Below, piece by piece: positions 5,362 through 7,606 of a DNA stretch of 7,606 nt; position 1 is the first letter of the stretch; every line of letters begins with the position of its first letter. The position numbers and the translations under genes are program-made. The notes under the pieces were generated by a model, which made no database searches, had not been told where the DNA came from, and saw nothing but the letters and a program-made list of their open reading frames with translations. Origin of the DNA: Thermoleophilia bacterium (GTDB lineage Bacteria > Actinomycetota > Thermoleophilia > Gaiellales > SKUG01); contig SKUG01000082.1 in assembly GCA_007122215.1 (NCBI GenBank), positions 1-7,606 of the forward strand, read 5' to 3'.

Positions 5362-5859
5362 TCAGCGGTATCGGCGGCGGGGGAAGACGTCCCGGGCAGA
5401 GGCGACCCGGTCGAGGAAGAGGATGCCGTCGAGGTGGTCGAGCTCGTGGAGGATGACGCGGGCCTCGTAGGCGTTGCTGGTGACGCTGGTCGGGGTGCCG
5501 TCGGGAGCAGTGGCCTCGACCGTCACCTGCTCGACGCGCTGGACGTTGCCGGTGAAGTCGGGGATCGAGAGGCACCCCTCGCGCGTCACGACCGAGCCGT
5601 CCCCGGCAGCGATGCGGGGGTTGCAGAGCACGAGCAGCCCATGGTCGGTGTCGGCCTTGCGGTGGCCGGCGACATCGACGACCACCACCCGCAGCAGCTC
5701 CCCGAGCTGGGGAGCCGCAACGCCAACGCACCCGGGATGGGCACGCATGGTGTCGACCAGGTCGGCCACGAGCCCGGAGACGTCCTCGCCGGGCTCGACG
5801 GCACGGCAGGTCGCCTTCAGGCGCGGATCCGGGTACTGGATGACGTCGCGGACGCCCAT
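5362..5859 (-). CDS. def: Peptide deformylase
   Basis: Metal-dependent enzyme removing the N-formyl group from new polypeptides at the ribosome. It has 165 residues, typical for the family. All three signature motifs are present: motif 1 GCVGVAAPQ (43-51, usually GxGLAAPQ), motif 2 EGCLS (94-98) with metal ligand Cys96, and motif 3 HELDH (138-142) with ligands His138 and His142 and catalytic Glu139. The start ATG is 8 bases after the stop of the ACT-domain gene, so the two are probably one transcript, although the ribosome binding site is weak. The usual partner fmt is not in view. Motif 1 has Cys44 and Val47 where Val/Ile and Leu are usual, a mild variation. Confidence 0.95.
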   Translation of the reverse strand: MGVRDVIQYPDPRLKATCRAVEPGEDVSGLVADLVDTMRAHPGCVGVAAPQLGELLRVVVVDVAGHRKADTDHGLLVLCNPRIAAGDGSVVTREGCLSIPDFTGNVQRVEQVTVEATAPDGTPTSVTSNAYEARVILHELDHLDGILFLDRVASARDVFPRRRYR

Positions 5860-5867
5860 CGCTGCCG

Positions 5868-6380
5868 TCAGGCCTCCACTGCCTCGGCACGGTGGACGCT
5901 CACGCTCAGCCCGAGCGGCTCACCCGCCCGGGCAAGTGCCGCCTCGAGCTCGCGCTGGCTGACGGCGTCCGGCACCACGACGTTGAACCACATCGCAAAG
6001 ACCTCGCTGGCACCGAGCCGGGACCCGAAGTCATCGATGCTCACCCCCAGGTCGGCCATGACCGCCGACAGCGCCGCAACCAGCCCGGTTCGATCCGGCC
6101 CGTAGGCGGCCACCACGTACTCGCCACCACCCGGGCCGGCATCCTCGGGAGCCGGCCCGACCTCGAGCACGAGCCCGAGCTCGGCTGCCACGGGAGCCAG
6201 GGTCGCCTCCACCTGGTCGGGCCTCGCTCCCGCCACCACCAGCAGCATGGCGAAGGTTCCGCGGAGGTTGGTCATCGAGCTGTCCTCGATGCCCAGGCCC
6301 GCATCCTCGAGCGCGGCTGCGACCCGGGCGACGATGCCCGGCCGGTCGGCTCCCATTGCTGCGACGGCGACGTGATCCAT
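5868..6380 (-). CDS. Double ACT-domain protein (GcvR-like amino-acid-sensing regulator)
   Basis: A 170-residue protein made of two ACT domains. The first spans about residues 4-76 (VAVAAMGADRPGIVARVAAA, then LRGTFAMLLVV). The second spans about 87-165 (EYVVAAYGPDRTGLVAALSA, then SEVFAMWFNVVV). Each begins with the D-R-x-G-hydrophobic turn that typically binds amino acids at an ACT dimer interface. No DNA-binding or catalytic domain is present, so it resembles GcvR-type glycine cleavage regulatory proteins and other stand-alone ACT pairs. The ligand and target cannot be read from sequence. It is the first gene of a pair with def. ATG 6380 is the first in-frame start and lacks a clear ribosome binding site. 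A glyoxylate/serine-pathway role would be speculation. Confidence 0.82.
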   Translation of the reverse strand: MDHVAVAAMGADRPGIVARVAAALEDAGLGIEDSSMTNLRGTFAMLLVVAGARPDQVEATLAPVAAELGLVLEVGPAPEDAGPGGGEYVVAAYGPDRTGLVAALSAVMADLGVSIDDFGSRLGASEVFAMWFNVVVPDAVSQRELEAALARAGEPLGLSVSVHRAEAVEA

Positions 6381-6506
6381 GCCAGTCGACTACCCAGCAG
6401 GAGCGGATCGCACACGATGCCCGGATGCTCACAGAGCGTGCCCGTCAGCGAGGCAGCACTGCCGCGGAGGCGACACCGGATGGCGCTCCCCGGGCCGGGA
6501 ACGACT

Positions 6507-6536
6507 GCGGGGCGACACCGCATGGTGCCGCCCCGC
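6507..6536. terminator. Very stable hairpin between sod and the ACT gene
   Basis: GCGGGGCG (6507-6514) pairs with CGCCCCGC (6529-6536). After one A-C mismatch, CACC (6516-6519) pairs with GGTG (6524-6527) around a GCAT loop. This makes a 12-bp GC-rich stem. No T tract is present on either side. It probably ends or protects the sod transcript. A related weaker copy lies 42 bases to the left. Confidence 0.55.
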
Positions 6537-6540
6537 TCGC

Positions 6541-6567
6541 GCGCGCCTGCCTCACGTACGGGCGCGC
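6541..6567 (-). terminator. GC hairpin just downstream of sod
   Basis: GCGCGCC (6541-6547) and GGCGCGC (6561-6567) form a 7-bp stem with a 13-base loop, starting 20 bases after the sod stop codon. It is terminator-like without a T tract and may act together with the next hairpin. Confidence 0.4.
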
Positions 6568-6587
6568 GGGTACCGTCGGGCTCGTGC

Positions 6588-7244
6588 TCAGCGCTGGTCG
6601 TACCAGGCGCCATTGAGGATGCCGGTGGCCTCGGCATGCTGCTCGATCCAGCCCCAGTCGAGGTTCGCGAGGAACGCATCGATGTAGCCGGCGCGATCGG
6701 TGCCGAAGTCGGCCCAGTAGGCGTGCTCGTAGACGTCGAGGGCAACCAGCGGCGTGGCGCTCCAGACCGGGTAGGTGTTCTGTGCGTCGCCGAGGTAGTT
6801 GGCGAGCCGACCGGTCTCCCAGTCGTAGGCGAGCCATGCCCAGCCGCGGCCAGCCATGCCCGTTGCCTTGAGGTCGGCCTTCCAGGCGTCGTAGCTGCCC
6901 CACTCGGCGTCGATGTACTGGCCGAGCTTGCCGGTCGGCGCGGAACCGTCACCACCGAGGTTGCTGAAGTACAGCTGGTGGTTCTTCACGCCGCCGACGG
7001 CGAAGGTCCAGTCGGTCTTCAGCGCGCGCCAGTCGCTGTAGATCTGGTTGGCGGAGGCCAGGTCGGTGCCCTTGAGCTGCTCCTCGATGGCCTTCCACTT
7101 GCCGACGTAGGCCTCGTACAGCTTCCAGTGGTTGTTGATGGTCTCGGCCGAGATGCCCTCCATCTGGAGCAGCTCCGGCTTCTTCTCGATGGTTGCGATC
7201 TCGCCGCCCCACAGGGTGGGTCGTGGCATGGCTGCAGTGCTCAT
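6588..7244 (-). CDS. sod: Fe/Mn-family superoxide dismutase
   Basis: Converts superoxide to oxygen and hydrogen peroxide in the cytoplasm (no signal peptide seen). It has 218 residues, near the usual 200-210. Metal ligands are His39 (ISAETINNHW), His89 (GGVKNHQLYF), Asp170 and His174 (ALDVYEHAYW). The N-terminal helix reads HWKLYEAYV, one residue shorter than the common HxxKHHxxYV, so the second helix His is missing. SodF-like members share this type. Gly84-Gly85 before VKNH and Gln155 in GDAQN fit the Mn-type arrangement of the outer-sphere Gln better than the Fe-type (AAQ...NH). Mn or cambialistic use is therefore inferred. The ATG at 7244 is chosen because AGGGAG lies 10 bases upstream (7255-7260). 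Six codons on there is a second ATG without such a site. Confidence 0.93.
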   Translation of the reverse strand: MSTAAMPRPTLWGGEIATIEKKPELLQMEGISAETINNHWKLYEAYVGKWKAIEEQLKGTDLASANQIYSDWRALKTDWTFAVGGVKNHQLYFSNLGGDGSAPTGKLGQYIDAEWGSYDAWKADLKATGMAGRGWAWLAYDWETGRLANYLGDAQNTYPVWSATPLVALDVYEHAYWADFGTDRAGYIDAFLANLDWGWIEQHAEATGILNGAWYDQR

Positions 7245-7332
7245 CTGTCGGTGTCTCCCTCGTTTGCTGGTCGTGGCGCGCCTGCCAGCCCCCGCTCTGG
7301 CTCCGAGTGCAGCACGGGCGCGCACCGCCCAC

Positions 7333-7339
7333 TATCCTA
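7333..7339. promoter_or_regulatory. Symmetric -10-like element shared by sod and a plus-strand ORF
   Basis: The plus strand reads TATCCTA and the minus strand TAGGATA, so both carry a TAnnnT box at the same site. For sod (minus), TAGGAT has CTGAAC 17 bases upstream (7357-7362), similar to TTGACA in its TGA, giving a leader of about 80 bases. For the plus strand, TATCCT ends 7 bases before the ATG at 7346, the spacing of a leaderless transcript. No -35 is seen on the plus strand. Confidence 0.45.
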
Positions 7340-7345
7340 GCGGCC

Positions 7346-7507
7346 ATGGGGATCCGGTTCAGGCACGGGCAGGACGCAGCGGCGGGCAGCCACGGCCAAC
7401 CCGATCCACCACGCCCCTCCGACCCGCCCCCCAGCAGCGATACCCGGACGCCCACGGCGGCACCCCGCAGGCGCGGTCGCCCCGTGGCCACGCCCCACTG
7501 CCCATGA
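7346..7507 (+). CDS. Possible leaderless small ORF, 53 residues, unknown
   Basis: Not recognised. The peptide is rich in Pro, Arg, Ala and Ser (for example DPPRPSDPPPSSDTRTPTAA) and looks disordered, with no motif or hydrophobic segment. Support is positional: a TATCCT -10 box ends 7 bases upstream of the ATG, as for leaderless mRNAs, codon third positions are GC-biased, and its TGA overlaps the next ATG (ATGA at 7504-7507). It could be a real upstream leader peptide or simply the 5' leader of the following gene. Confidence 0.35.
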   Translation: MGIRFRHGQDAAAGSHGQPDPPRPSDPPPSSDTRTPTAAPRRRGRPVATPHCP

Positions 7508-7606
7508 CGAGCATCGCACCGACACCCGCCCATCCCGCACCCGCGCAGGCCCGGCCGAGCGCCGCGCAGGTGCTGGGCCTGGCCCATCGCAACGCCAGTG
7601 CCGCCG
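7504..7606 (+). CDS. Start of an unidentified gene running off the right edge (partial)
   Basis: An open frame from ATG 7504 runs to the window end. The 34 visible residues begin MTSIAPTPAHPAPAQA and continue with SAAQVLGLAHRN. Nothing is recognisable in this Ala/Pro-rich N-terminus. There is no ribosome binding site, so if real it would rely on coupling through the ATGA overlap with the preceding ORF. The start may be elsewhere. Confidence 0.35.
   Translation, partial: MTSIAPTPAHPAPAQARPSAAQVLGLAHRNASAA

Noticed and set aside
6548..6567. Fourth copy of the GTACG inverted repeat near TGCCTCACGTACGG
   Set aside because: The spacing from TGCC to CGTACG is three bases instead of four and no matching left arm is present. 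The similarity is confined to a short palindrome.
3500..7244. Common manganese theme (ureohydrolase, superoxide dismutase, and the zinc-independent FolE2)
   Set aside because: The genes lie in separate transcription units with no shared visible operator, and metal use is inferred for each. Chance is adequate.

Overview
The window is very GC-rich and its genes use mostly G or C at third codon positions. Together with the SigA-type sigma factor and a probable leaderless start, this suggests a high-GC actinobacterium, possibly a deep-branching class. The lineage cannot be fixed from 7.6 kb. No phage, insertion sequence, CRISPR or defence genes are visible. This is core-type chromosome with a few unusual non-coding elements.

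Layout: (1) The minus-strand start of the principal sigma factor gene rpoD runs off the left edge. Upstream of it lies a 340-base gap with a candidate promoter and a hairpin. (2) A small minus-strand gene encodes a Flp/TadE-like type IVb prepilin. It is divergent from a plus-strand pair, folE2 (GTP cyclohydrolase IB) and glpK (glycerol kinase), joined by an ATGA overlap. A clean 7+7 palindrome lies between the divergent starts. (3) glpK converges on pgsA and their coding ends overlap by 71 bases. pgsA follows a Mn-type ureohydrolase gene (formimidoylglutamase/agmatinase family) on the minus strand, also with an ATGA overlap. (4) A 350-base non-coding stretch holds three copies of a 39-base inverted-repeat unit. 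At its far end, just after def, is a UUCG-loop hairpin that looks like a terminator. (5) A double-ACT-domain protein gene and def (peptide deformylase) form a minus-strand pair. (6) A 207-base gap with strong hairpins separates them from a Mn/Fe superoxide dismutase gene. (7) Right of sod, a symmetric -10-like element may serve both sod and a possible leaderless plus-strand small ORF. That ORF overlaps (ATGA) the start of another reading frame running off the window.

Functionally, glpK makes glycerol-3-phosphate and pgsA consumes it with CDP-diacylglycerol, so the convergent pair joins two steps of phosphatidylglycerol supply. folE2 feeds the folate/pterin pathway and def removes the formyl group that folate-derived formyl-Met-tRNA places on new proteins. 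The other associations look like ordinary housekeeping proximity. The best candidate for something undescribed is the three-copy inverted-repeat array at about 5059-5280.
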